The notes beneath the pieces are model-generated. The model was not told where the DNA came from. It saw only the letters and a program-made list of their open reading frames with translations, and ran no database searches. A stretch of 39,055 bases of DNA from a virus: positions 1-39,055 of IMG/VR virus record IMGVR_UViG_3300044491_000223; one strand, written 5' to 3'. The translations under genes and the position numbers were made by a program. This document shows, piece after piece, positions 23,941-30,949 of this stretch. Position 1 is the stretch's first letter. Every line of letters starts with the position of its first letter.

Positions 23941-24776
23941 AATTATTGAAGACACCCCTACGTTATCCTGGTGGTAAGTCAAGAGCAGTCACTCAGTTGT
24001 ACAACTGGTTCCCTGGTGGTATCACAGAATACCGAGAACCTTTTGTAGGTGGTGCTTCGATGGCATTATATTTTTCGCAATTGAATCCTGAGATTCCTAT
24101 CTGGATCAATGACAAGTATACCTATCTCTACAATTTCTGGTTACATCTCAGAGATGAAGGAGACGATCTATCTGATGTTTGTTATGCAATTAAGGAAGAG
24201 CACCCCACACCTGACCTTGCTAAGGAGTTGTTTATACGAAGCAAAGAAGAAATATCCGAGGCCGATCCTTTTCGTCAAGCTGTTCTATTTTGGGTTCTTA
24301 ATAAGTGCTCTTATTCAGGGTTAACTGAGAACTCTTCTTTCTCGGAGACAGCATCAAATCAAAACTTCACCAGACGTGGAGCAAGAAATCTAAAAAACTA
24401 TCAAGACATCATTAGGGATTGGCATATCACCAACCTAGACTACACTGAACTTCTTGATGATAAGAATTCTTTTGTCTTCCTTGACCCACCATACAGGATC
24501 AATTCATTCTTATATGGGACCAATGCTGAGATGCATAAGAACTTTGATCATGAAAGGTTTGCTGATTCATGTAAAGAGTGTCCTAGTAATTGGATGATCA
24601 CATACAATGTCGATGCAGAGATTGAACGTATGTTCAGTGAATATCAACAAAGGTATTTTCAACTCACATATGGCATGAAGCATCGAGTAAACAACAAGAA
24701 GTCTGAACTTCTCATTAGTAACTACAACGTAGAACCAGTCAACCCTCTTCAAGAGTTTCTTTATGGACAAGTTTGA
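23937..24776 (+). CDS. dam: D12-class DNA adenine-N6 methyltransferase (Dam-like)
   Basis: This transfers a methyl group from AdoMet to adenine N6, in T4 Dam and relatives at GATC. The 279 residues (T4 Dam 259) have the conserved start PLRYPGGKS at 7-15, AdoMet motif EPFVGGAS around 34-41 and catalytic DPPY at 183-186, with VLNKCSYSGLTE near 120 also typical of the class. No restriction gene accompanies it, so it probably protects phage DNA or affects its processing. GATC is frequent across the window. The specificity is inferred. It overlaps gp62 by 14 bases. Confidence 0.92.
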   Translation: MKLLKTPLRYPGGKSRAVTQLYNWFPGGITEYREPFVGGASMALYFSQLNPEIPIWINDKYTYLYNFWLHLRDEGDDLSDVCYAIKEEHPTPDLAKELFIRSKEEISEADPFRQAVLFWVLNKCSYSGLTENSSFSETASNQNFTRRGARNLKNYQDIIRDWHITNLDYTELLDDKNSFVFLDPPYRINSFLYGTNAEMHKNFDHERFADSCKECPSNWMITYNVDAEIERMFSEYQQRYFQLTYGMKHRVNNKKSELLISNYNVEPVNPLQEFLYGQV

Positions 24777-25158
24777 ATACCAACTCAAAGACTACCTCAA
24801 TGGTATCAACTTGAAGCAGGGTTCTCTTCATGAGGACGATCGTGCTATGGCAAAGTATCCAACCTTTGTTGTTAACAAGTGTCTTGCTGGACATCTTGAC
24901 TGTATCTTACATGTCAATCAAATGAATATGCACTATGAATTGGATAATGACATGCAATATAATTATTACCTACATAGTATTAGGAAATCCAAACGCTTTG
25001 CGCCTTGGAACAAACACACGGCAGAAAATGATCTAGAACTAGTAAAACAGTTCTACGGATACAGCACCGACAAGGCGAGAGATGCCCTGAAACTGCTCAA
25101 CAAGGATCAGTTGGAAGTCATCAAAACTAAATTAAATGTTGGAGGAAATTCAAGATGA
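24763..25158 (+). CDS. 62: Clamp loader small subunit gp62
   Basis: gp62 binds four gp44 subunits to form the clamp loader. The 131 residues are shorter than T4 gp62 (187) but retain its core: YPTFVVNKCLAGHLDCILHVNQMN near residues 28-52, the NYYLHSIRKSKRFAPW segment corresponding to T4 NYLMAAVPRGKRYGKW, then a helix with QFYGYSTDKARDALK. It lies immediately before regA as in T4. The match is by pattern plus position and is convincing. Confidence 0.87.
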   Translation: MDKFEYQLKDYLNGINLKQGSLHEDDRAMAKYPTFVVNKCLAGHLDCILHVNQMNMHYELDNDMQYNYYLHSIRKSKRFAPWNKHTAENDLELVKQFYGYSTDKARDALKLLNKDQLEVIKTKLNVGGNSR

Positions 25159-25577
25159 CTAGTGAAGAGATCACCTGGTCTCAGGATATGATGTTGGAAG
25201 TTGCACTTAAAGAACCTGATGATTTTTTGAAAGTGCGCGAGACTCTAACTCGAATTGGTGTGGCATCACGTAAAGATCGTAAACTATATCAATCCTGTCA
25301 TATTCTGCATAAGAAAGGAAAGTATTACATCGTTCATTTTAAAGAGTTGTTTGCTCTCGATGGTAAAACAGCAAACATTACTAAGAATGATATCGAACGA
25401 AGAAATCGTATTGCCAAATTGTTGTTTGATTGGGGTCTAGTAAACTTCCAAGCAGATGAACTAGTCGAGATTGCACCGTTAAACCAAATCAAAGTTCTTT
25501 CTTACAAAGATAAGCAAGACTGGATACTTGAAAGCAAGTATAATATTGGTAAAAAGAGAGTCGCTGTTGAATCTTAA
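25155..25577 (+). CDS. regA: Translational repressor RegA
   Basis: RegA binds ribosome-binding sites of early phage mRNAs, including in T4 gp44, gp45, rIIB and its own, and blocks translation. The 140-residue product (T4 122) is strikingly conserved: PDDFLKVRETLTRIGVASRKDRKLYQSCHILHKKGKYYIVHFKE corresponds almost residue for residue to T4. A short N-terminal extension of about 12 residues is present. A strong GGAGGAA lies 14 to 8 bases before the ATG inside gp62 and is a natural self-regulation site. Targets here are inferred from T4. Confidence 0.97.
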   Translation: MTSEEITWSQDMMLEVALKEPDDFLKVRETLTRIGVASRKDRKLYQSCHILHKKGKYYIVHFKELFALDGKTANITKNDIERRNRIAKLLFDWGLVNFQADELVEIAPLNQIKVLSYKDKQDWILESKYNIGKKRVAVES

Positions 25578-25579
25578 TC

Positions 25580-25768
25580 ATGTATGATGAAATGGACTGT
25601 TATGACAAAGCAATCCAACTCTTTGGGAATCGTGTGAGTATGATCTGTGCCATGGAAATGGCAAAGAAATTAGACGCCGAAACTGCTTATGCTAACATCA
25701 AAATTGAACTGAAAGAATTGAAAAAAGTTCGCAAAAAATGGAACAAAGAACATTGTGATGATTGCTAA
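25580..25768 (+). CDS. Small hypothetical protein after regA
   Basis: A 62-residue charged, probably all-helical protein beginning MYDEMDCYDKAI and ending in a Lys-rich helix and CDDC. Two terminal cysteines two residues apart could bind metal, but only one pair is present. It starts two bases after regA and abuts the carbamoyltransferase gene. No known family is recognised; the tight packing supports it as a gene. Confidence 0.65.
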   Translation: MYDEMDCYDKAIQLFGNRVSMICAMEMAKKLDAETAYANIKIELKELKKVRKKWNKEHCDDC

Positions 25769-27214
25769 ATGAAATTTATTGGATTGAGAGTCGAAGATCA
25801 CGACTCTAACATTTGTTACACTGATGGAACCAAAGTAAAGTATCTCTCCACGGAGAGATATTTTCATATCAAGCACCATGGACTAGACAATACGTGGCAG
25901 TGGCAAGACCTTACTGACGAGTTAGGTGTGCATATCAATGAAGTTGATGCTCTATGTATCGTTAGCGATCAAGTAACCTTTGCTGAGGGTGAATTATATC
26001 GTGAGATAGACATTGGATTGCCTTGTAAAACATTTGCAATAGATCATCACTGGGCGCATGTACTTTCGCAATGGCCAGTAGGTATTCCAGATACTAACTA
26101 TGTGTTTGATGGTTATGGTAGTAACGATCGATCGCACTCTTTGTTTAAGAATGGAAAACTTACAGTTGCACATGATGTACACACTAATGGATCTATCGGT
26201 ATTGAGATGGCCAAGGTGGGTGCTACCTTAGGACTGAAAGATGTGACCCCACATGGTTTAGATCTTGCTGGTAAGATCATGGGACTAGCAGCATATGGTC
26301 TCATAGACTATAAGTATTTGAAATTCCTTGATCAATTTTCTATTGATCAGGTTAAAACTATTTGGAACTTTGATCAATGGACTCGCAAGTGGGATGAAAG
26401 TTTTGATATCAATTGGTTACGCACTGTTCATGAGAGCACAGCAATTAAACTAGCAGACTATGTTGTTGGTGAAAACTTAGTAGGTCTCACTGGTGGTGTG
26501 GCACTTAATTGTGTATTCAATGGGCGTATTGTTGAGAGAGGACAGCAGATTAATACTATTCCACATGCAAATGATTGTGGATTGTCACTTGGTGCAGTAG
26601 AGTTCCTTAGACAGCACTATCATTTAGAAGAATTTGATGCTACTGGATTCCCATTCTGGCAGGAAGATGAAGCACCTGAGGAAGTTAATGATGGCACTAT
26701 CGAAATAGTTGCTGAGGAGTTAGCAGCAGGTAACATTGTTGCATGGTATCAAGGTCATGGTGAGATTGGACCTCGTGCGTTAGGTCATAGGAGTATTCTT
26801 GCCAACCCTAGACTCACAAACATGAAGGATGTTTTAAACAGCAGAGTAAAACAACGCGAGTCCTTCCGTCCTTATGGGGCATCAGTCCTACGAGAAGACG
26901 TTCATAAGCACTTTGACGTACCTGAGGGTGCATCTATGCCCTGGATGAATGTATCGGTTGATGTTTGTGATGGGGGTCTTCAATCTGTGACACATATTGA
27001 TAATACATGTAGAGTTCAGACAGTTGAGGGTGATGATTGTTACGCTCAACTACTTAGAAAGTATAAAGAACTTACTGGTGATAGTGTATTGTTGAATACA
27101 TCACTAAATCTTGGGGGTAATCCTATTGCATCTTCTATGTGGGAAGCAAAGGAATTGTTCTCTAAAAAAGATATTGATTTTTTAGTCATTGGGAACGATG
27201 TATTACATAAATAA
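25769..27214 (+). CDS. NodU/CmcH-type carbamoyltransferase
   Basis: A 481-residue protein of the O-carbamoyltransferase family that moves a carbamoyl group from carbamoyl phosphate to hydroxyls of sugars or antibiotics. The N-terminal TsaD-like fold shows DHHWAH at 92-97 (nucleotide/metal His residues), VFDGYGSND near 112 and GLTGGVALNC near 245; the C-terminal YrdC-like extension has GEIGPRALGHRSIL near 331 and LNTSLNLGGNPI. It is a known cyanophage accessory gene of unclear substrate; glycan or nucleoside modification is plausible. It is shorter than many bacterial members (540-600). Confidence 0.9.
   Translation: MKFIGLRVEDHDSNICYTDGTKVKYLSTERYFHIKHHGLDNTWQWQDLTDELGVHINEVDALCIVSDQVTFAEGELYREIDIGLPCKTFAIDHHWAHVLSQWPVGIPDTNYVFDGYGSNDRSHSLFKNGKLTVAHDVHTNGSIGIEMAKVGATLGLKDVTPHGLDLAGKIMGLAAYGLIDYKYLKFLDQFSIDQVKTIWNFDQWTRKWDESFDINWLRTVHESTAIKLADYVVGENLVGLTGGVALNCVFNGRIVERGQQINTIPHANDCGLSLGAVEFLRQHYHLEEFDATGFPFWQEDEAPEEVNDGTIEIVAEELAAGNIVAWYQGHGEIGPRALGHRSILANPRLTNMKDVLNSRVKQRESFRPYGASVLREDVHKHFDVPEGASMPWMNVSVDVCDGGLQSVTHIDNTCRVQTVEGDDCYAQLLRKYKELTGDSVLLNTSLNLGGNPIASSMWEAKELFSKKDIDFLVIGNDVLHK
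27206..27213 (+). promoter_or_regulatory. Late promoter box CATAAATA before the membrane-protein genes
   Basis: CATAAATA overlaps the end of the carbamoyltransferase gene and lies 29 nt before the next ATG, the same box as upstream of gp22. It is followed at once by a small perfect hairpin (AAAGAG/CTCTTT, 27214-27230) that would lie at the 5' end of the transcript. It marks a change from early replication genes to a late-expressed membrane group. Confidence 0.65.
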
Positions 27215-27234
27215 AAGAGCCTAACTCTTTACTT

Positions 27235-27519
27235 ATGGATAATCCAAAGAAAGAGGAAGCCAAAAAGGAAAACAAATTTGAGTGGGCGGATGAGGGTGTA
27301 TCAACTCTCGTCCGAGTTATCATACTTGGATGGTCAGCAGCAATTCTGACCCTTAATTATGTAACTGTTCCTGGTATTCCTCAAAAAAACATCGATCCAA
27401 CTTTTATTGCCAGCGTGTTCACGGGGACGCTTGCGACGTTCGGTGTCGTTGCGTCTAAAAAGAAAGACGATTCAAAAGAAGCACCTACATTGGAGAAGAA
27501 AGATGCAAAAATTGATTAA
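27235..27519 (+). CDS. Two-span small membrane protein, holin-like topology
   Basis: A 94-residue protein with a charged N-terminus (first 20 residues), two hydrophobic helices (about 24-43 and 56-74) joined by a short loop with PGIPQKN, and a Lys/Asp/Glu-rich C-terminal tail. This is the layout of class II holins, which form membrane holes at the lysis time, and a late promoter precedes it. No endolysin is adjacent, so a membrane role other than lysis is equally possible. It overlaps the next gene by 17 bp. Confidence 0.7.
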   Translation: MDNPKKEEAKKENKFEWADEGVSTLVRVIILGWSAAILTLNYVTVPGIPQKNIDPTFIASVFTGTLATFGVVASKKKDDSKEAPTLEKKDAKID

Positions 27520-27790
27520 CGGTATTGCGTTGTTATCTGGTCTAGTTTCTTTATCTATCCTAGGGGGTGGTGCTTATCTCTATGTTCAAAAGGATGCACT
27601 CATTGAGAGTGCTACAAAGGCAGCAACAGAGGCAGCGACAGAAGCAGTCGTAGGCGCATTGCCTGGTCTGGTTGGTGGTCTCATGCCAGATGTTCCTGAG
27701 TTACCTGGTGCAACTGGTGGTGTTATTCCTGGTGCTCCTGCTCCTGGTGTATCTGCCCCATCTGCAACTGGTGGAGTCTTGCCCTTCTGA
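27503..27790 (+). CDS. Membrane-anchored Ala/Gly/Pro-rich small protein
   Basis: A 95-residue protein with one N-terminal hydrophobic segment (about 7-28), an Ala/Thr-rich helix (ESATKAATEAATEAVVGAL) and a flexible C-terminal half containing two ATGGV(I/L)P motifs separated by Pro/Ala linkers. The frame is open 32 codons upstream, but the ATG inside the preceding gene gives the sensible N-terminus. The segment could be an anchor or an uncleaved signal. The stop and the next ATG overlap as TGATG. Function unknown. Confidence 0.65.
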   Translation: MQKLINGIALLSGLVSLSILGGGAYLYVQKDALIESATKAATEAATEAVVGALPGLVGGLMPDVPELPGATGGVIPGAPAPGVSAPSATGGVLPF

Positions 27791-28581
27791 TGGAGATCCG
27801 TGAAATAAGGTTGGATAATATTAATATCAAACGGATTGAAATACCCGTTTGGAATTTTAATGATCCATCCGCTACATTATATGTGTCTTCACCCGCCACT
27901 ATTAATATCGGTGTTCCTGTTATTAATATGCCTGGATGTGTGGAGGCACATGAAACTAATAATTCAAAAAACAATCAGGTAAGTATAGACGATGCAAACG
28001 GTTTGGTCACGTACTGCGATTCTGGGTATCCTAGTTTTAATCCTATTCAGTTTGAACCTGAACAGATGATTATGACTGGTCCACCTGCTGTGGGTGGTAC
28101 CAAACCAGATAAACCTAAACCACCACAAGCAGACACAAAGACACCACCTCCACCATCAGCACCTACTGCCAAAATAGAATGTCCGACAAAGGTTCAGGTA
28201 GCACAAGAACCAGTAGGAACATTCGTAGAAGGATTTAGAAAGAAAGTTACTGGTTATGAACTCATTGATAAGACGTGTGTTCAGATAAAAGAATCAGTAG
28301 GAATCCCCACACAAATTATTGCTGGTCTACCTAGTGGGGGGCAGGTAATGCAGGTAGGTGGCATTGCTGTCATCGCCACTACATCAGCACTACTAGCAAA
28401 ACCGTTGGCAGACATACTATTGAAAGTAGTCAAACCAACGGTTAAGAAAGTTATTAAAAAGATTGATGCTATCCGTGGTAAGGAAGTTAAGGTCTTGTCT
28501 CTAAGGGAGCGCCAAGTGGAGCAGCGTCATCGGAATCAGGCAATACGGGTATTGAAGTCGGCACTGAAACCGAAGGGATAG
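27790..28581 (+). CDS. Pro-rich protein with a C-terminal membrane segment
   Basis: A 263-residue protein with a beta-type N-terminal domain (1-100), a Pro/Lys-rich linker (about 103-126, PDKPKPPQ...PPPPSAP), four cysteines (50, 76, 131, 163), a hydrophobic helix near 187-213 and a very basic C-terminus (VKKVIKKIDAIRGKEV, then RERQVEQRHRNQ). The Pro linker resembles stalks that span a periplasm. It may be a virion or envelope protein; no family is recognised. Its last 95 bases overlap the end of a gene on the opposite strand. Confidence 0.72.
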   Translation: MEIREIRLDNINIKRIEIPVWNFNDPSATLYVSSPATINIGVPVINMPGCVEAHETNNSKNNQVSIDDANGLVTYCDSGYPSFNPIQFEPEQMIMTGPPAVGGTKPDKPKPPQADTKTPPPPSAPTAKIECPTKVQVAQEPVGTFVEGFRKKVTGYELIDKTCVQIKESVGIPTQIIAGLPSGGQVMQVGGIAVIATTSALLAKPLADILLKVVKPTVKKVIKKIDAIRGKEVKVLSLRERQVEQRHRNQAIRVLKSALKPKG

Positions 28582-29383
28582 AGTGACGATGTTGCTTGAC
28601 AGTAGTTACATTTTGCACCACAACGTCAGCACATATTTTATAGTAAGGACTTCTAGGGTGGAAACTGATTCCTTCCTTCATTAGATTTCCACAATTTTTA
28701 AGTCTTGCAATCTCAAAGTCCAATCTTTTATTGGCAGTCAACTGAGCGTTCAGTTCAATCTGTGTTGTTGCTGCTTTCTTACATAGATCTTGTAATGACT
28801 TATCGGTAGGTGTGCTCCATGTCATAGAGAACCCTATACCTAAACTGTAATTATCTTTCTGCCCTGTTCTAGTTCTCTTAGTGAATAGAATATCTCCTGG
28901 ATTATCAATACGACCATCTGGAATAGGTTTCCCATCATCATCGAATGCACCAGTGTTATCGGTGACATCGTATACTGGGTCATCAAAGAATGGTTCGTAT
29001 GGTTTAGAAGCAGAAGCACTTCCTGTTACATAGGGAGTGAAGTTGCGAGTGGGACCTTGACACTGTATCCCTCCACCATATGTGTTTGTAATGTATGGTC
29101 CTTGAAGGACTTGTATAGCCTGGTTTGTAACGGAGCCTGAACTGTTAGCCACAGGAGAAGCAGTAGCAGAAACACCACCAATAGTTTCAGCATAAGAAGG
29201 ATTAGTAAATAATAATGTTACTGCGAGAAGATACTTGTGGTATCGGTTACGCTTGTGACCTCTGTCACCCTCTGAATAATTGTTTGATTGCTTAAACCAG
29301 GTCCTTGATAAGTTTCTGTGAACTGAAACGCTGCTCCTGGTGTTGTCTGTGTGAACGATGGCTTGCTTGCTACACCTGTCCAT
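28487..29383 (-). CDS. Secreted protein of unknown function, start codon uncertain
   Basis: The convincing part begins with a signal-peptide-like segment RNRYHKYLLAVTLLFTNPSYA, cut probably before ETIGG, followed by Ser/Gly-rich sequence, then QVLQGPYITNTYGGGIQCQG, a DDGKPIPDG loop and a helical C-terminal half. No ATG, GTG or TTG lies at the natural N-terminus; the nearest is the ATG at 29383, 45 codons further upstream, which has GGAG ten bases before it and lies out of frame within the preceding gene. Either that nested start is used or the true start is non-canonical or mutated. It is unrecognised beyond resemblance to cyanophage/cyanobacterial hypotheticals. Confidence 0.7.
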   Translation of the reverse strand: MDRCSKQAIVHTDNTRSSVSVHRNLSRTWFKQSNNYSEGDRGHKRNRYHKYLLAVTLLFTNPSYAETIGGVSATASPVANSSGSVTNQAIQVLQGPYITNTYGGGIQCQGPTRNFTPYVTGSASASKPYEPFFDDPVYDVTDNTGAFDDDGKPIPDGRIDNPGDILFTKRTRTGQKDNYSLGIGFSMTWSTPTDKSLQDLCKKAATTQIELNAQLTANKRLDFEIARLKNCGNLMKEGISFHPRSPYYKICADVVVQNVTTVKQHRHSIPSVSVPTSIPVLPDSDDAAPLGAPLETRP

Positions 29384-29652
29384 GATGAAGTCACTCCATT
29401 AATAGTTACATTACTAGCACCTGTTCCTGGGGAGAGGTTGCCCGATGCATTGACACCAGAACCAGTAGCAGAATACTGATACCCAGTATTGTAGTCCATG
29501 CTATTTATCGTCTCTGTTATGGTCTGAGTCGTCTCCGTGTGACTCGACATACTTCCCTGAGTGAAGTTTGGAACCACGGGGACCGCCATGGCAGGAGCAA
29601 GTGTGACACTTACACCCACCACACCTAGGACAGACCAATGAATGATATTCAT
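29218..29652 (-). CDS. Secreted Thr/Ser-rich protein, middle gene of minus-strand trio
   Basis: A 144-residue protein with a clear signal peptide (HWSVLGVVGVSVTLAPAMA, cut near residue 23). The mature part is Thr/Ser/Gly rich and low in charge, with beta-type sequence such as TETTQTITETINSM and FTQTTPGAAFQFTETYQGPG. It would be exported to the periplasm or cell surface of an infected cell. It lies 11 bases after the preceding secreted gene, and its last 165 bases overlap the next one in a different frame. No known family; an adhesin- or fibre-like role is only a guess. Confidence 0.75.
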   Translation of the reverse strand: MNIIHWSVLGVVGVSVTLAPAMAVPVVPNFTQGSMSSHTETTQTITETINSMDYNTGYQYSATGSGVNASGNLSPGTGASNVTINGVTSSWTGVASKPSFTQTTPGAAFQFTETYQGPGLSNQTIIQRVTEVTSVTDTTSIFSQ

Positions 29653-29663
29653 TGTTCTTATCC

Positions 29664-30158
29664 TCAGTCAATTACAGTAATTTCAGACACATATTGTCCC
29701 GTTGCAGTCGTACCCGCTCCACCAGCAGTCACCGTAAGTACACCAGCAGAGGTAATGGTACCTGCTAATGTACCAGCAGTTCCTGCTGTATAACTTGTAG
29801 TATTTGAGAAGTTAGGAACAGTTCCTACGGTAGGAGCAGCAGTTGGGACTGTATCACCTTGTGTATACGACTGACTGAATGAGAACGCAGAACCTGAGGT
29901 ATTCTGTGTCGCAGAAATAGTGCCAGGTGCATAGATTCCAGAGGTGATGGTGCCAACAGATACTATGCCAGCAGTTGTGCCATCTGTGGTATCAATGTTT
30001 GTACCAGAGATACTAAATGAAGAACCAATCCTTGTTGCTTGTGTTCTAGCAGAGTCAACAGTTAGTTGAACACTAGAAGCATGTTTTGATACAAGTCCGC
30101 CTGCATTTGCTGCACTTGCGGTCATCAATAGCATAACGACAGAGATGAAGTTTTTCAT
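29664..30158 (-). CDS. Secreted Thr/Gly/Ser-rich protein, first gene of minus-strand trio
   Basis: A 164-residue protein with a textbook signal peptide (MKNFISVVMLLMTASAANA, cut before GG). The mature part is Thr, Gly, Ser and Ala rich with short beta-prone blocks (GIVSVGTITSGIYAPGTISATQ, FSFSQSYTQGD). FSFSQSYTQGD resembles FQFTETYQGPG in the next gene, so the two may be distant paralogues. Similar sequences are, from memory, found in cyanophages and marine Synechococcus. It follows a CTAAATA box on its own strand by 29 bases. Function unknown. Confidence 0.8.
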   Translation of the reverse strand: MKNFISVVMLLMTASAANAGGLVSKHASSVQLTVDSARTQATRIGSSFSISGTNIDTTDGTTAGIVSVGTITSGIYAPGTISATQNTSGSAFSFSQSYTQGDTVPTAAPTVGTVPNFSNTTSYTAGTAGTLAGTITSAGVLTVTAGGAGTTATGQYVSEITVID

Positions 30159-30187
30159 TCTTGTCTTGGTATAGATGTCTCTCCTGC

Positions 30188-30194
30188 TATTTAG
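30188..30194 (-). promoter_or_regulatory. Candidate late box CTAAATA for the minus-strand secreted genes
   Basis: On the minus strand CCTAAATAGC lies 36 nt before the first secreted gene, like the boxes upstream of gp20 and the gp67-like gene. With the plus-strand CTAAATA 58 bases away it makes a divergent late-promoter pair. It is the only such box oriented for minus-strand genes in this gap. Confidence 0.5.
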
Positions 30195-30196
30195 GC

Positions 30197-30217
30197 AAGG
30201 TCACCTTTTGGTGATAA
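30197..30217. other. Hairpin between the divergent promoters
   Basis: GGTCACC and GGTGA-ta-ACC pair around a TTTT loop, with a two-base bulge. It lies between the two divergent CTAAATA boxes and is not followed by a T tract on either strand, so a protein-binding or RNA 5'-end role is likelier than termination. Confidence 0.4.
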
Positions 30218-30245
30218 CCGAACGTGCGCTGTGATACAAACCTGT

Positions 30246-30252
30246 CTAAATA
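30246..30252 (+). promoter_or_regulatory. Candidate late box CTAAATA upstream of hsp20
   Basis: CTAAATAAAC lies 64 nt before the hsp20 ATG, in the 151-base divergent gap. The leader it would give is longer than for other boxes, and ends with an AGGAG ribosome site. Besides this box, its minus-strand partner and the hairpin, nothing else is seen in the gap. Confidence 0.42.
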
Positions 30253-30309
30253 AACCTGATTGCCTTCGGGGATCACACAATAAAACTCGCTTTAACTAGG
30301 AGAATACCA

Positions 30310-30834
30310 ATGACGGGACTTAGAAAGTTCACGACGAAAGATCTTAATGCCGTGGTAGATGCTGCGGAAAAATATTCAGTAGGATTTGATGATCTGTTTT
30401 ATCGATTACATTCCTACGGAATGGGAAGTGTTAATGAAGCATACCCTCCATATAATATTGTCCAGGAATCCAGTATTAAATGGAGAATTGAATTAGCACT
30501 GGCGGGGTGGGCACCAGAGGAGGTTGAAGTTACTACTGAAAGTAATGTTCTTTTAATCAGATCGATTGCACCAAAGAATAAAGGTGAGGAGGACTATGTA
30601 CACAGAGGCATTTCCACTCGCACTTTTGCTAGGGGATTCAACCTTTCAGATGATGTAGAAATTGGCACAGTCAGTTTCAATAATGGAATGCTTGTGGTAG
30701 AATTACAAAGAATCATTCCAGACCACCAGAAATTAAAGGTTTATGAAATTGTTTCTAAACTTCATAACGAATCCAGGAACGCTGACCTCCCTCACACTAT
30801 TGGGGATGATAGCACTGATAGGGGCACTGCATAA
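30310..30834 (+). CDS. hsp20: Small heat shock protein Hsp20
   Basis: This is an ATP-independent chaperone that holds unfolding proteins. The 174-residue product has an alpha-crystallin domain at about 47-146: PPYNIVQESSIKWRIELALAGW, then YVHRGISTRTFARGFNLSDDVEI and the closing NGMLVVELQRIIPD. These match the IbpA-type Hsp20 common in T4-like cyanophages, where it may protect virion or photosynthetic proteins. The N-terminal arm includes FDDLFYRLHSYG, as in IbpA. AGGAG precedes the ATG. Its last 92 bases overlap a small membrane gene. Confidence 0.94.
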   Translation: MTGLRKFTTKDLNAVVDAAEKYSVGFDDLFYRLHSYGMGSVNEAYPPYNIVQESSIKWRIELALAGWAPEEVEVTTESNVLLIRSIAPKNKGEEDYVHRGISTRTFARGFNLSDDVEIGTVSFNNGMLVVELQRIIPDHQKLKVYEIVSKLHNESRNADLPHTIGDDSTDRGTA

Positions 30835-30949
30835 CCATGCCCACTTCACAATGGATAAGGATGCAGATTCTTATGTGAGACAGTGGTGTAGGTCATCACC
30901 AGAAAACAAAAAGATCTGTATCAGATATGGTGGAAACGATGACTACTAA
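30743..30949 (+). CDS. Small single-span membrane protein overlapping hsp20
   Basis: A 68-residue protein with a hydrophobic helix (about 13-30, LTSLTLLGMIALIGAL) and a hydrophilic tail containing two cysteines (WCRSSPENKKIC). It begins inside hsp20 in another frame and continues 115 bases past it, a stretch otherwise empty, and ends near a promoter and terminator. The fraction outside hsp20 makes it a credible gene. The product is likely in the inner membrane with the tail either side; function unknown. Confidence 0.58.
   Translation: MKLFLNFITNPGTLTSLTLLGMIALIGALHNHAHFTMDKDADSYVRQWCRSSPENKKICIRYGGNDDY

Noticed and set aside
27214-27230. AAAGAG/CTCTTT hairpin as a terminator after the carbamoyltransferase
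   Set aside because: The six-pair stem is AT rich, has no T tract, and lies right at the start of the transcript from the late box; it is more likely a 5'-end structure or chance.
29218-29383. Programmed -1 frameshift fusing two secreted proteins
   Set aside because: The frames are in the right relation, but no X-XXY-YYZ slippery heptamer or following stem was found; a nested or non-canonical start is as likely.
30159-30309. tRNA or small RNA gene in the largest intergenic gap
   Set aside because: No cloverleaf or T-loop GTTCRA-type sequence is visible; two promoter boxes and a small hairpin explain the gap.
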